Shown here: in pieces, positions 1-6,285 of the stretch
How positions within the stretch are numbered: the stretch's first letter is position 1
Layout of the letters: each line of letters begins with the position of its first letter
Assembly: GCA_003650865.1 (NCBI GenBank)
Contig: QMSN01000060.1
Span: 1 to 6,285, forward strand
Reading direction: 5' to 3'
DNA: 6,285 nt
Source: Thermoprotei archaeon
GTDB lineage: Archaea; Thermoproteota; Methanomethylicia; Nezhaarchaeales; WYZ-LMO8
The notes under the pieces: model-generated
The model's input: the letters and a program-made list of their open reading frames with translations, nothing else
Told to the model about the DNA's origin: nothing
The model's database searches: none
Made by a program: the position numbers and the translations under genes

Positions 1-2
1 CC

Positions 3-3000
3 AACTGCACGTTGAAGTCCAATAGCTACCATGGGCTTTACGCTAAGTGTGTGAACTACCTGACCATTGAGAGGTGCCTGATAGAGGACAACTCAAAGCA
101 ATACTCAACTGACGCCCTGTACACCGTTGACTGCAACCACGTGAGGATTCTCGAGAACACCGTTACCCTCAACCCCAACATAGGCATATTCGTCCAGGGA
201 GAGCCGTCGCCCTACTACTACGTAGACGCCTTGGTTGCCAATAACACCATAACCTCTAATGGTGGTGGAGCCATAACGGTCCACGGCTACACGGATGTCT
301 TGGTGATCTACAACAACATAACGCTCAACAAGGGCATATCGATACTCTCCTGCAACAACACAACTGTGGCCTACAACATCATTAGAGGACCCTCAACCCT
401 CTCAGCTCCTTCACCTCTACCAGCCCCCATACCTTCAACTGGAGTAGCTGTTCAGAGCTGCTACTACACAAACGTAAGCTTCAACGAGATATGGAACCAC
501 GGCACTCAAGGCATAAGCCTAGGAGGTTGGGGGGTTAACTACGTGCTCAACAACTACGTGCACGACAACTACGGCGGCGTTGAGATAGCAGCTACAAACG
601 TGACGGTAGCCAACAACACCATAGTCTGCAACACCCTCTACGGCTTGCAGATAGACAGCTACCCATGCAACAACGTGACCGTCACTTGGAACAACATATC
701 GTTCAACGGCGTCGGCATAAGGGTCTTCTGCAATGGTGCAGCTATCGTGTACCTGAACAACTTCAACAACACCCAGAACGTGTATGAGCAGTCAAACGTG
801 AACAACACGTGGTTCTCGCCAACACTGATAACCTACAACTACATGGGTAAGACCTACACGAACCACACAGGCAACTGGTGGAGTGACTATGCTGGGTTTG
901 ACGTTGATGGTGATGGGATTGGCGATGTGCCTCACCAGGTGTGCGCCTCAGATCCAGATGACTTCGACCTCTACCCGCTAGTAGCTCCATGGCCATTTGC
1001 TGGGGACCTCGTGCCGCCAAACGTAACCTCAACGTCGCCTGCTAACGGCTCTACAGGTGTGCCTGTCACCACGAGCATAACGGTGGTGTTCAGCGAGCCC
1101 ATGGACACAGCCAGCGCTGAAGCTGCCTTCTCGATAACTCCTTCAGTCACGGGCTCATTCAGCTGGAACCCCGACCACACAGCCATAACGTTCACTCCTT
1201 CAACCAGCCTAGACTACGGCGTCAACTACACGGTCACCATATCAACTCTAGCCTGCGACTTAGCTGGCAACAACATGACCTCGCCCTACACCTTCTGGTT
1301 CGTCACTGAGTTCAACTACACGATCACCGTGGAGACCGACAAGCAGACCTACTTCGTCGGAGAGGACGTGACGATATACGGCAGGCTGCTGAACGGCTCT
1401 AACCCTGTGTCTGGAGTAGCTGTCTCAGTCGCCGTCTCGAACATGACTCACACGGTCTTCACCGACAACCCTGTAACCAACGCCTCAGGCTGGTTTGAGA
1501 CAGTGTACCACAACGCTCCATTCGGCAACTACAGCGTCAACGCCTCCTACGGCTCTGCTTGGAGCACCACGTTCTTCTTCGTCGTTAAGAGGGCTAGCTC
1601 AATAACGTGTTCAGTTTCACCCTCAACTGTGACTGTCAACAGCCCAGTCACCATAAGTGGCTCCTTGACCCCAGCCATAGACACAACGATAACCCTGACC
1701 TTCACATCTCCAGGTGGATCCACGACCACCGTGACGGTCAACGTCCAAGCAGGCTCGTACAGCTACAGCTTCACACCCACGGTTCCAGGCACTTGGACGG
1801 TTAAGGCTGAGTGGGGTGGAAACGACGTTTATGGTGCTTGCTCGGACTCCACCACCTTCACCGTCAACAAGATGGGCAGCACCATCACATGCAACGTCGA
1901 GCCAGACACGGTTGAGCTCGGCGAAAACGTGACCATATGGGGTGAGATAACACCAGCAGTTGTGGCTCCTGTAACGATAGAGTACAGGCTTCAGGGCTCA
2001 GCTTCTTGGAGCACTGCTGGAACCACCACGACATTAGCTAACGGAACGTACTTCTTCACGTGGGCTCCTCCATCAGCTGGAATATACGAGGTTAGAGCTA
2101 GGTGGAGTGGAACGGCAATTATTGAGGCTGCTACTAGTGGAGTAGCTACTGTCAACGTGACTGTAGCAAAGACGCCTACGACGATTACGTGCTCAGTCAC
2201 GCCGCAACAAGTCTCGGTTTGGAGTTTAGTCACGGTTTCCGGCTTGCTCTCACCAGCTGTAGCTGGAGCTGGAGTGACTATCGAGATAACAGCTCCCAAT
2301 GGCAGCACGACCTACGCTACAGTGTTTGTGGACTCTGAGGGCTACTACAGCTATCAGTTCAAGCCCGACGACGTTGGCTCATGGTCTCTCAGGGCTTCAT
2401 GGCCTGGAAACGACCAGTACGCTTCAAGCAGCAGCTCGACTTGCCACTTAACCGTCGTCAAGGCCCAGAGCTCTCTAGACGTGACCTGTGAGCCTAAGAG
2501 CTTGATCGTAGGCGAGCAAGTGCAGGTCTCAGGAGTTTTAACTCCACCTAGGCCTGGAAAAGTGGAGGTCTACGTGAAGTCTGGAGCTGAATGGGTGTTA
2601 TTGGGGAGCTTCGAGGTCGAGCCTGATGGAAGCTTCAACACAACCTTCACAGCTGAGGCATCGGGCTTCCTCACGGTTAAAGCCGTCTGGCCAGGGGACT
2701 ACTTCACAGAGCCATCTCAAGACACGTGCACGGTGTTCGTGGGGTTGCTCAGCAGGGAGATCGACACACCCTCAGGCATTGTGATTATAAGCTCAAACAG
2801 CACTAAGCTTGAGGGCTCCTACGACTACGACACCCACATATTAAACGTCACAGTTGAAGTGCCGGGCGGCGCCAATGGCATGCTGAGCGTGTTAATCCCA
2901 GATCAACTACTGGAGGAGCACGCTATAGACGTAACTGACGTAACAGTCCTACTCGACGGCTCGATGGTGCCCGGGGAGAAGCTTGACTATGCTAGAGTTG

Positions 3001-3647
3001 AGGAGGGATGGCAGATATTAATACCCTACGAGCACCAGAACCACGTGGTTGAAGTTGTGTTCCCGAGGGTGGACATAACCATCAGCGTGGTGGACGCCGA
3101 CGGCAACCCAGTCCAGGGAGCTCTAGTGGAGGTTTACAGGGGCTCAATACTCTACTCCACGGTTGAGACCGATAGCTCAGGCTTAGCGTACGTTGAGGAC
3201 GCGCCTACAGGCTACTACGGCTTCTACGTCGAGTTTAGAGGTGCTGTCGTGGGTGGCAAGGGAGTTCCAGGGTCTAATGTGAGGATCTCCGAGGACAGTC
3301 AAATATCAATTCAGGCGTCACTATACAAGCTAACTGTCAAGGTGTCAAGCCTATTCGGCTCACCCATAAGTGGGGTTGAGGTCCAAGTGGCTGAGGTAGG
3401 CCCTGCTCAACCTCAAGTCTATACGGCTACGACTGATAGTAATGGGCTTGCTGTGTTCAGCCAGCTGCCTCAAGGAAGCTACACGGTTAGGGTTGACGGC
3501 ATCGGTGAGAAGCAGATTACTTTAACCTCAAACGTTGAGCTGGCGTTTACCTCCACGACGGCAGCCGACATAGCGATAATAGTCGTGCCGATAGTGATAG
3601 TAGTCGCAGCTGCATCAGCTATAGCTGTGAGGAGGCGTAGAAGGTAG
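3..3647 (+). CDS. Large cell-surface protein: NosD-like beta-helix, Ig-like repeats, C-terminal membrane anchor (5' partial)
   Basis: The reading frame is open to the left edge, so the N-terminus and signal peptide lie outside. Residues are counted from the TTG at 12, which is probably internal. Residues 1-330 are Asn- and Cys-rich beta-helix coils of the NosD/parallel beta-helix type, with GNWWSDY followed by DVDGDGIGDVPH at 287-307, a signature of that family. Residues 334-432 are an SbsA-type Ig-like domain (Big_5-like: SPANGSTGVPVTTSITVVFS). Residues 433-526 are another Ig-like domain (TDKQTYFVGEDVTIYG). Four tandem Ig-like repeats start near 529, 623, 723 and 820. Residues 911-1018 match nothing I know. 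Residues 1019-1100 and 1107-1180 look carboxypeptidase-regulatory-like (DADGNPVQGALVEV; GSPISGVEVQV). A transmembrane helix at 1187-1206 precedes RRRRR, giving an extracellular protein with a cytoplasmic tail. Many NNT/NVT sequons suggest glycosylation. Likely an envelope, adhesion or carbohydrate-binding protein; substrate unknown, and copper binding should not be assumed from the NosD name. Confidence 0.9.
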   Translation, partial: NCTLKSNSYHGLYAKCVNYLTIERCLIEDNSKQYSTDALYTVDCNHVRILENTVTLNPNIGIFVQGEPSPYYYVDALVANNTITSNGGGAITVHGYTDVLVIYNNITLNKGISILSCNNTTVAYNIIRGPSTLSAPSPLPAPIPSTGVAVQSCYYTNVSFNEIWNHGTQGISLGGWGVNYVLNNYVHDNYGGVEIAATNVTVANNTIVCNTLYGLQIDSYPCNNVTVTWNNISFNGVGIRVFCNGAAIVYLNNFNNTQNVYEQSNVNNTWFSPTLITYNYMGKTYTNHTGNWWSDYAGFDVDGDGIGDVPHQVCASDPDDFDLYPLVAPWPFAGDLVPPNVTSTSPANGSTGVPVTTSITVVFSEPMDTASAEAAFSITPSVTGSFSWNPDHTAITFTPSTSLDYGVNYTVTISTLACDLAGNNMTSPYTFWFVTEFNYTITVETDKQTYFVGEDVTIYGRLLNGSNPVSGVAVSVAVSNMTHTVFTDNPVTNASGWFETVYHNAPFGNYSVNASYGSAWSTTFFFVVKRASSITCSVSPSTVTVNSPVTISGSLTPAIDTTITLTFTSPGGSTTTVTVNVQAGSYSYSFTPTVPGTWTVKAEWGGNDVYGACSDSTTFTVNKMGSTITCNVEPDTVELGENVTIWGEITPAVVAPVTIEYRLQGSASWSTAGTTTTLANGTYFFTWAPPSAGIYEVRARWSGTAIIEAATSGVATVNVTVAKTPTTITCSVTPQQVSVWSLVTVSGLLSPAVAGAGVTIEITAPNGSTTYATVFVDSEGYYSYQFKPDDVGSWSLRASWPGNDQYASSSSSTCHLTVVKAQSSLDVTCEPKSLIVGEQVQVSGVLTPPRPGKVEVYVKSGAEWVLLGSFEVEPDGSFNTTFTAEASGFLTVKAVWPGDYFTEPSQDTCTVFVGLLSREIDTPSGIVIISSNSTKLEGSYDYDTHILNVTVEVPGGANGMLSVLIPDQLLEEHAIDVTDVTVLLDGSMVPGEKLDYARVEEGWQILIPYEHQNHVVEVVFPRVDITISVVDADGNPVQGALVEVYRGSILYSTVETDSSGLAYVEDAPTGYYGFYVEFRGAVVGGKGVPGSNVRISEDSQISIQASLYKLTVKVSSLFGSPISGVEVQVAEVGPAQPQVYTATTDSNGLAVFSQLPQGSYTVRVDGIGEKQITLTSNVELAFTSTTAADIAIIVVPIVIVVAAASAIAVRRRRR
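1596..2744 (+). repeat. Four tandem protein-level Ig-like repeats (about 97 residues each)
   Basis: Within the large surface protein, units begin at nucleotides 1596, 1878, 2178 and 2469. Each opens with a pattern close to (S/T)-x-I-T-C-x-V-x-P, continues with V-T-x-S/W-G-x-L/I-x-P, and closes with G-x-W/Y-x-V-x-A-x-W-x-G followed by a Ser/Thr-rich final strand. They have diverged at DNA level, so this is an old domain duplication rather than a recent tandem repeat. Such beta-sandwich arrays usually act as stalks or spacers that hold the N-terminal beta-helix away from the membrane; that role is inferred. Confidence 0.8.
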
Positions 3648-3661
3648 ACGAGCTCAACAAA

Positions 3662-3705
3662 TCCTTCTTAACTCTTTCTCTAACTCTTCACTCAAACTCG
3701 TTTTC
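3662..3705 (+). terminator. Pyrimidine-rich tract after the surface-protein stop, possible terminator
   Basis: The 120 bases between the surface-protein stop and the next start contain a T/C-rich run (CTTCTT, CTCTTTCTCT, CGTTTTCTTG). Archaeal RNA polymerase terminates at short T-rich tracts, so this could end the upstream transcript. A CTCAA/TTGAG inverted pair (3691-3695 and 3705-3709, with a loop of about nine bases) is too short to count as real support. I see no gene in this gap. Confidence 0.3.
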
Positions 3706-3736
3706 TTGAGCTTAAGGCGTCTTGAGCGTGTGGGGC

Positions 3737-3744
3737 TTATATAT
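3737..3744 (+). promoter_or_regulatory. TATA box of the decayed surface-protein gene
   Basis: TTATATAT sits in otherwise G-rich sequence (TGTGGGGC just upstream). Its centre is about 28 bases before the ATG at 3769, the usual distance from an archaeal TATA box to the transcription start. This implies a leaderless or near-leaderless transcript, and no Shine-Dalgarno is visible before that ATG. The box still looks intact although the gene it served is broken. Confidence 0.6.
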
Positions 3745-3768
3745 GAACACATGGAGTGATTCATCGAC

Positions 3769-4493
3769 ATGAAGCTTAAAGCTGGGCTTGTGAACCCTCT
3801 TCGTCGATTCGTCGAGCAGCCTCAGAAACACGCTTCAAACTCATGCTCCTAGTTGCGCTCCTCTCTGCAACCTCAATACTAGCCCCCTGTATCCACGTGT
3901 GCTCATCTAAGAGCTACACTATTGGGTTTGGCGTGTCTCCAAACTTCAACGGCATTCAAGACGCTGTCAACAGCTTCTCACCGGGATCCACCATAATCGT
4001 CCTGCTGAACTGTGGTGGTGGGAGAGCGTGGTGAATAAGTCAGTCAGGATAGCTGGTGAGGCTAAGAGCGTTGTCGTGTCGTCACCTCCAAGTGAGCCTG
4101 CTTTCAATGTAACGGTCAGTGACGTGGTGATAGCGACGTCCACATAAGGGTGGGTGCAACGCTCTTCACGTTGACGGTTAAGGCGTCTAGCCTGCTTAAG
4201 TCACCCCTTGAGGGCTTAGAGGTTCAGCTCCTTGGAGTTGGCTTCGAGGAGCTCTACGCGGCGTCTGAGAAGACTTATGTCGAGGGTAACCTTCTTCAAG
4301 AACTCACCGCCTAGAAGCTTGGTGAAGGTTGGAGGTGTGAGCGAGGAGCTCGACTTGACGTCAAGCCTAGACCTCTCCTACACCGTCATCCAGCGAGCGA
4401 CATAGCCTTCATAGCCGAGCCCTAGCACTAGCAGCCTTAGCCCTCAGAGTTAGAGGGCAAGCCCCAGTGCTTAGCCATAGCTCTAAGCGGTAA
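3769..4493 (+). pseudogene. Decayed, internally deleted paralogue of the NosD-like surface protein
   Basis: The pieces follow the order of the family but sit in different frames. From the ATG at 3769, MKLKAGLVNPLRRF is an n-region and soon meets a stop. A second frame, entered before 3843, gives the hydrophobic core LMLLVALLSATSILA and the NosD-like start FNGIQDAVNSFSPGSTIIV, stopping at 4034. A third frame gives VVNKSVRIAGE and on to SDVVIA (4028 to about 4130, stop 4147). The frame then changes to HIRVGATLFTLTVKASS and GLEVQLLGVGFEELYAA (about 4132-4285), matching the last domain of the intact neighbour (ASLYKLTVKVSS, GVEVQVAEVG). Next come VTFFKNSPPRSLVKVGGVSE and DLTSSLDLSYT (4283-4402), DIAFIAEP (stop 4425) and LALAALALRVRG, the relic of the anchor. 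At least five frame changes plus loss of roughly 1,000 codons make function very unlikely. The open stretch from ATG 3843 to 4034 is a fragment of this, not a separate small gene. Confidence 0.85.
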
Positions 4494-4494
4494 A

Positions 4495-4503
4495 TCTTTT
4501 TTA
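4495..4503 (+). promoter_or_regulatory. T-rich element: possible promoter box for the 233-residue gene, or terminator
   Basis: TCTTTTTTA lies about 50 bases before the TTG start at 4548, in the only AT-rich stretch between the pseudogene and that gene. If it works as a degenerate TATA element, transcription would start near 4528 and leave a short leader containing the Shine-Dalgarno. The run of six T could equally be a terminator left from the pseudogene. The sequence does not decide between them. Confidence 0.3.
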
Positions 4504-4535
4504 GAGATTATTGGCCAACTATCTTTTAGGTTCTT

Positions 4536-4540
4536 GGAGG
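4536..4540 (+). promoter_or_regulatory. Shine-Dalgarno GGAGG that selects the TTG start at 4548
   Basis: GGAGG ends seven bases before the TTG at 4548, a good archaeal spacing. The next in-frame candidate, GTG at 4566, has its nearest purine run (GGAGG at 4550-4554) eleven bases away. The first ATG in this frame lies far inside the gene. The TTG start is therefore preferred. Confidence 0.6.
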
Positions 4541-4547
4541 GTTTGAG

Positions 4548-5249
4548 TTGGAGGTCTTAGGGCTCGTGGGGAGGAGGAAGAGGGTTAACAAGGAGGACTT
4601 CTACAGGAAGATCGTCTACGGGAAGGGGGTTGTGTACGGCGTTGACCACGACATACTTGTGTCCTCCCTAATCAACTTAGCGACTGAGATATCTGCTACG
4701 CCCTTCGGCTTGGCCTGTAAGGCCCTCTCGAGCACAGCTAAGAAGGATATAGGGAGCATAGTCGTCTTAAGCGAGGTCAAGCCCCTAGCTAGAGAGGTGA
4801 AGGATCTCTTCGTACTCTCAGGGCTTGCAGCTGAGGACATACTTGACCTGCCCTACGCGAAGGACCTCTTCACCTCCAAGAAGACCAAGAGGTCAGTGGT
4901 CTACGGCCACATAAGGGCTACTGTGGAGTGCTTCTTGTTGAGCAGTGTGCTTCGAGGAGCTGTTAGGGATGCAGACAAGATAATCGAGGCGGCGGTCATG
5001 GTTCAGCCGTCAATGGTCAAGGCAATAGAGAAGGCGAGTGGAGAGGGTGCTTCAGCTTGGGATGTCGCTTGGAGCGCCTTGACGTCTGTTAAGCCCCTCG
5101 TAGAGCTTCAAAACATACCGCTAATGATGTCAGCACTGCCCTACGCAGCTCAGCAGGTGAAGCTCACAGCAGCCTACATGAGCATGAAGAGGAAGCTGCA
5201 GGTGGACGTCGACGCACTACTATCGCAATCGATAGTCAAGGTCAAGTGA
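4548..5249 (+). CDS. Uncharacterised 233-residue alpha-helical protein
   Basis: I do not recognise this family. The start is TTG, supported by a Shine-Dalgarno seven bases upstream; the stop is TGA. The N-terminus is basic (GRRKRVNKEDFYRK, residues 8-21). The rest alternates amphipathic helices rich in Ala, Leu, Val, Lys and Glu. No signal peptide, clear transmembrane segment, zinc-binding cluster, Walker motif or helix-turn-helix is evident, so a soluble cytoplasmic protein is likely. The tetrapeptide VVYG occurs at residues 28-31 and again at 117-120, each preceded by basic residues and followed by a helix containing SS-hydrophobic, which might mark an old duplication of two roughly 90-residue halves. 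Cysteines are few (57 and 128). Codon use resembles the neighbours, and the uninterrupted frame and good start argue for a real gene. It is separated from the downstream radical SAM gene by 181 bases, so an operon is not evident. Confidence 0.8.
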   Translation: MEVLGLVGRRKRVNKEDFYRKIVYGKGVVYGVDHDILVSSLINLATEISATPFGLACKALSSTAKKDIGSIVVLSEVKPLAREVKDLFVLSGLAAEDILDLPYAKDLFTSKKTKRSVVYGHIRATVECFLLSSVLRGAVRDADKIIEAAVMVQPSMVKAIEKASGEGASAWDVAWSALTSVKPLVELQNIPLMMSALPYAAQQVKLTAAYMSMKRKLQVDVDALLSQSIVKVK

Positions 5250-5430
5250 AAAGCTCAGCTTAACAGGGCTATGGCGGCTCTGCAAAACCAAGATTTCAAC
5301 AGCGTCCTCCAGCTCCAACATCTTCACGAGCATAGCTGAGTTTACTGTACTGTTTTAGAGCTCGTCCACCACAATTTTCTCGTGTGGTGTATCAACTATA
5401 GGGAGCTGGGTGTGAGGAGCTTCTGCTTGA
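5250..5430. other. Intergenic gap of 181 bases
   Basis: No forward gene is supported: a 22-codon ATG frame starting at 5271 has no ribosome binding site. The + strand is pyrimidine-rich around 5290-5330, opposite to the purine-rich coding strands nearby. The gap contains a perfect hairpin (5367-5389) and weak promoter-like sequence before the radical SAM gene (CAACTATA, 5393-5400). The minus strand holds protein-like but interrupted reading frames, reported as a finding rather than as a gene. Confidence 0.6.
5367..5389. repeat. Perfect 7-bp inverted repeat (hairpin)
   Basis: CACCACA at 5367-5373 is the exact reverse complement of TGTGGTG at 5383-5389, with a nine-base T-rich loop (ATTTTCTCG). 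It lies 118 bases after the stop of the 233-residue gene and 42 bases before the radical SAM start. It could be an operator-like palindrome, an RNA hairpin near the end of the upstream transcript, or chance. No T-run follows the stem, so it is not a classical intrinsic terminator. Confidence 0.4.
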
Positions 5431-6285
5431 ATGACCTTCGAAGCTCAAGGCGTATTGAGGGAGCTGAAGCACTTGGTGAAGGAGGTTAAGGTCAAGAGCG
5501 TCCTCGTCAAGAGCAGGGCTAGAGACCCTTGGTTTCTAAGCGACTACTCCGTAAACCCCTACTGGAACTGCCAGTTCAACTGCATCTACTGCTACATACA
5601 TGGAGGTAGGTATGCTCCACCCACTAGTATGCTCGCAGCTAAGGTCAACGCTCCAGAAGTCCTTGAGAAGGAGCTTCTTAAGAGGGCTAGGAGGGGTGAG
5701 CATGGCTTTATAGCTCTAAGCTCCTCCACCGAGCCCTGGATGCCAGTGGAGGAGAAGTATGAGCTGACGAGGAGGTGTCTAAGAGCCATATCCAACTTCA
5801 GTTTTCCAGTGCACTGCTTGACGAAGTCCACATTGATCCTGAGGGACCTAGACCTGCTAGAGGAGGTTGATCGACGAGCTGTGCTGCCTCGAGACTTGAG
5901 AAGTATTGGGAGAGGTGTTTTAGTTACGTTCTCGATGTCGACTATTAATGAGGAGGAGGCTAGGATATTTGAGCCTGGAGCTCCTAAGCCAAGTGATAGG
6001 CTTAAAGCGCTATTGAAAGTTAAGGAGAGAGGACTATGCGCTGGCGTAGCCTTCATCCCAGTCCTGCCCTTCATATCCGATAGCCACGACAGCCTAAAGG
6101 CTATGGTGAGAGAGGCTAGAAACCACGGAGCTGACTACGTATTTGTAGGAGGTCTAACACTTCACGGTGAAGGTAGAGAGCTCTACTTAAGGACCATTGA
6201 GAGGCACTACCCACACTTAAAGGAGAGGTATCGTGAGCTCTTCGAGAAGCCAAGCTTAGCTGGATATTACAGTAGGCTTGAGGCA
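5431..6285 (+). CDS. Radical SAM protein, SPL (spore-photoproduct-lyase-like) family, 3' partial
   Basis: The frame runs 285 codons to the right edge with no stop. ATG 5431 directly follows an in-frame TGA, so no upstream extension is possible. GAGGAG at 5414-5419 is a somewhat distant Shine-Dalgarno (11 bases). TTG 5473 behind GAGGGAG (5457-5463) is an alternative start that would remove 14 residues. Residues 42-55 (NPYWNCQFNCIYCY) carry the CX3CX2C motif, Cys47, Cys51 and Cys54, that binds the 4Fe-4S cluster and S-adenosylmethionine. Other blocks match the SPL/COG1533 group: SSSTEPWMPVEEKYELTR (97-114), LTKSTLILRDLDLL (130-143), FEPGAPKPSDRLKAL (180-194) and GVAFIPVLPFISD (205-217). Such proteins generate a 5'-deoxyadenosyl radical in the cytoplasm. 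Archaeal members are mostly uncharacterised and should not be assumed to repair spore photoproducts. The missing C-terminus is probably short, since relatives are about 300 residues. Confidence 0.9.
   Translation, partial: MTFEAQGVLRELKHLVKEVKVKSVLVKSRARDPWFLSDYSVNPYWNCQFNCIYCYIHGGRYAPPTSMLAAKVNAPEVLEKELLKRARRGEHGFIALSSSTEPWMPVEEKYELTRRCLRAISNFSFPVHCLTKSTLILRDLDLLEEVDRRAVLPRDLRSIGRGVLVTFSMSTINEEEARIFEPGAPKPSDRLKALLKVKERGLCAGVAFIPVLPFISDSHDSLKAMVREARNHGADYVFVGGLTLHGEGRELYLRTIERHYPHLKERYRELFEKPSLAGYYSRLEA

Noticed and set aside
1378..2300. Recurring GGAGTAGCTGT-like strings as DNA repeats
   Set aside because: They encode similar short Gly-Val-Ala stretches in beta strands and are irregularly spaced; codon preference explains them.
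1991..2308. 105-codon open frame on the minus strand (with others at 763-1032, 971-1195, 1547-1741 and 4616-4840, and a + strand frame at 1607-1804)
   Set aside because: All are contained in well-supported + strand genes and have low-complexity or unrecognisable products. They are shadows.
3843..4034. A 63-residue secreted small protein starting at ATG 3843
   Set aside because: It has a signal-peptide-like start but ends within a NosD-like segment whose continuation lies in the next frame (VVNKSVRIAGE). It is a pseudogene fragment.
4010..4035. Programmed frameshifting at the G/T-rich run to explain the frame change
   Set aside because: Several further frame changes and stops follow, and the middle of the protein is absent, so a single recoding event would not restore a product.
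5271..5339. 22-codon ATG frame in the gap on the + strand
   Set aside because: No Shine-Dalgarno, no recognisable motif, and a pyrimidine-rich composition unlike neighbouring coding strands.
5592..6074. 160-codon open frame on the minus strand
   Set aside because: It lies entirely inside the radical SAM gene, whose + strand translation carries recognisable family motifs; the minus product is Ser/Arg/Leu-rich with no motif. It is a shadow.
1..6285. CRISPR arrays, tRNA or rRNA genes, insertion-sequence ends, defence modules
   Set aside because: Reading both strands showed no regularly spaced direct repeats, no cloverleaf or TPsiC-like sequence, no terminal inverted repeats with a transposase, and no nuclease or toxin motifs.

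Overview
The window looks like a chromosomal segment of a thermophilic archaeon, most likely in the Thermoproteota/TACK group. The evidence is: arginine encoded almost entirely by AGG/AGA, frequent ATA isoleucine codons, a TATA-box promoter placed for a leaderless ATG, a TTG start with a strong Shine-Dalgarno, and an archaeal-style surface protein with many N-glycosylation sequons and a C-terminal membrane anchor plus an arginine tail. This placement is inference from style; no marker gene is present. All recognisable genes lie on the + strand.

Region 1 (left edge to 3647) is most of a very large secreted, membrane-anchored protein whose N-terminus is cut off by the window. It has a NosD-like right-handed beta-helix, an SbsA-type Ig-like (Big_5-like) domain, a further Ig-like domain, four tandem Ig-like repeats of about 97 residues, a domain I cannot name, two carboxypeptidase-regulatory-like beta-sandwiches, one transmembrane helix and five terminal arginines.

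Region 2 (3648 to about 4493) has no intact gene but is not empty. It holds a decayed paralogue of the Region 1 gene: a TATA box and leaderless-type ATG, signal-peptide coding sequence, the first NosD-like stretch, then a jump to the last carboxypeptidase-regulatory-like domain and the remains of the transmembrane anchor. The pieces are scattered over all three forward frames. The family therefore once had at least two adjacent members here, one now lost by internal deletion and frameshifts.

Region 3 (4548-5249) is an intact 233-residue, mostly helical soluble protein that I do not recognise. Region 4 (5250-5430) is an intergenic gap with a perfect 7-bp hairpin and a possible antisense protein relic. 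Region 5 (5431 to the right edge) is the first 285 codons of a radical SAM protein of the SPL (spore-photoproduct-lyase-like, COG1533-type) family with a CX3CX2C cluster motif; it runs off the window.

Nothing ties the surface proteins functionally to the last two genes. I see no CRISPR array, tRNA, rRNA, insertion sequence or defence module, and no convincing new multi-gene system. The most informative observations are the decayed paralogue and the uncharacterised 233-residue protein.
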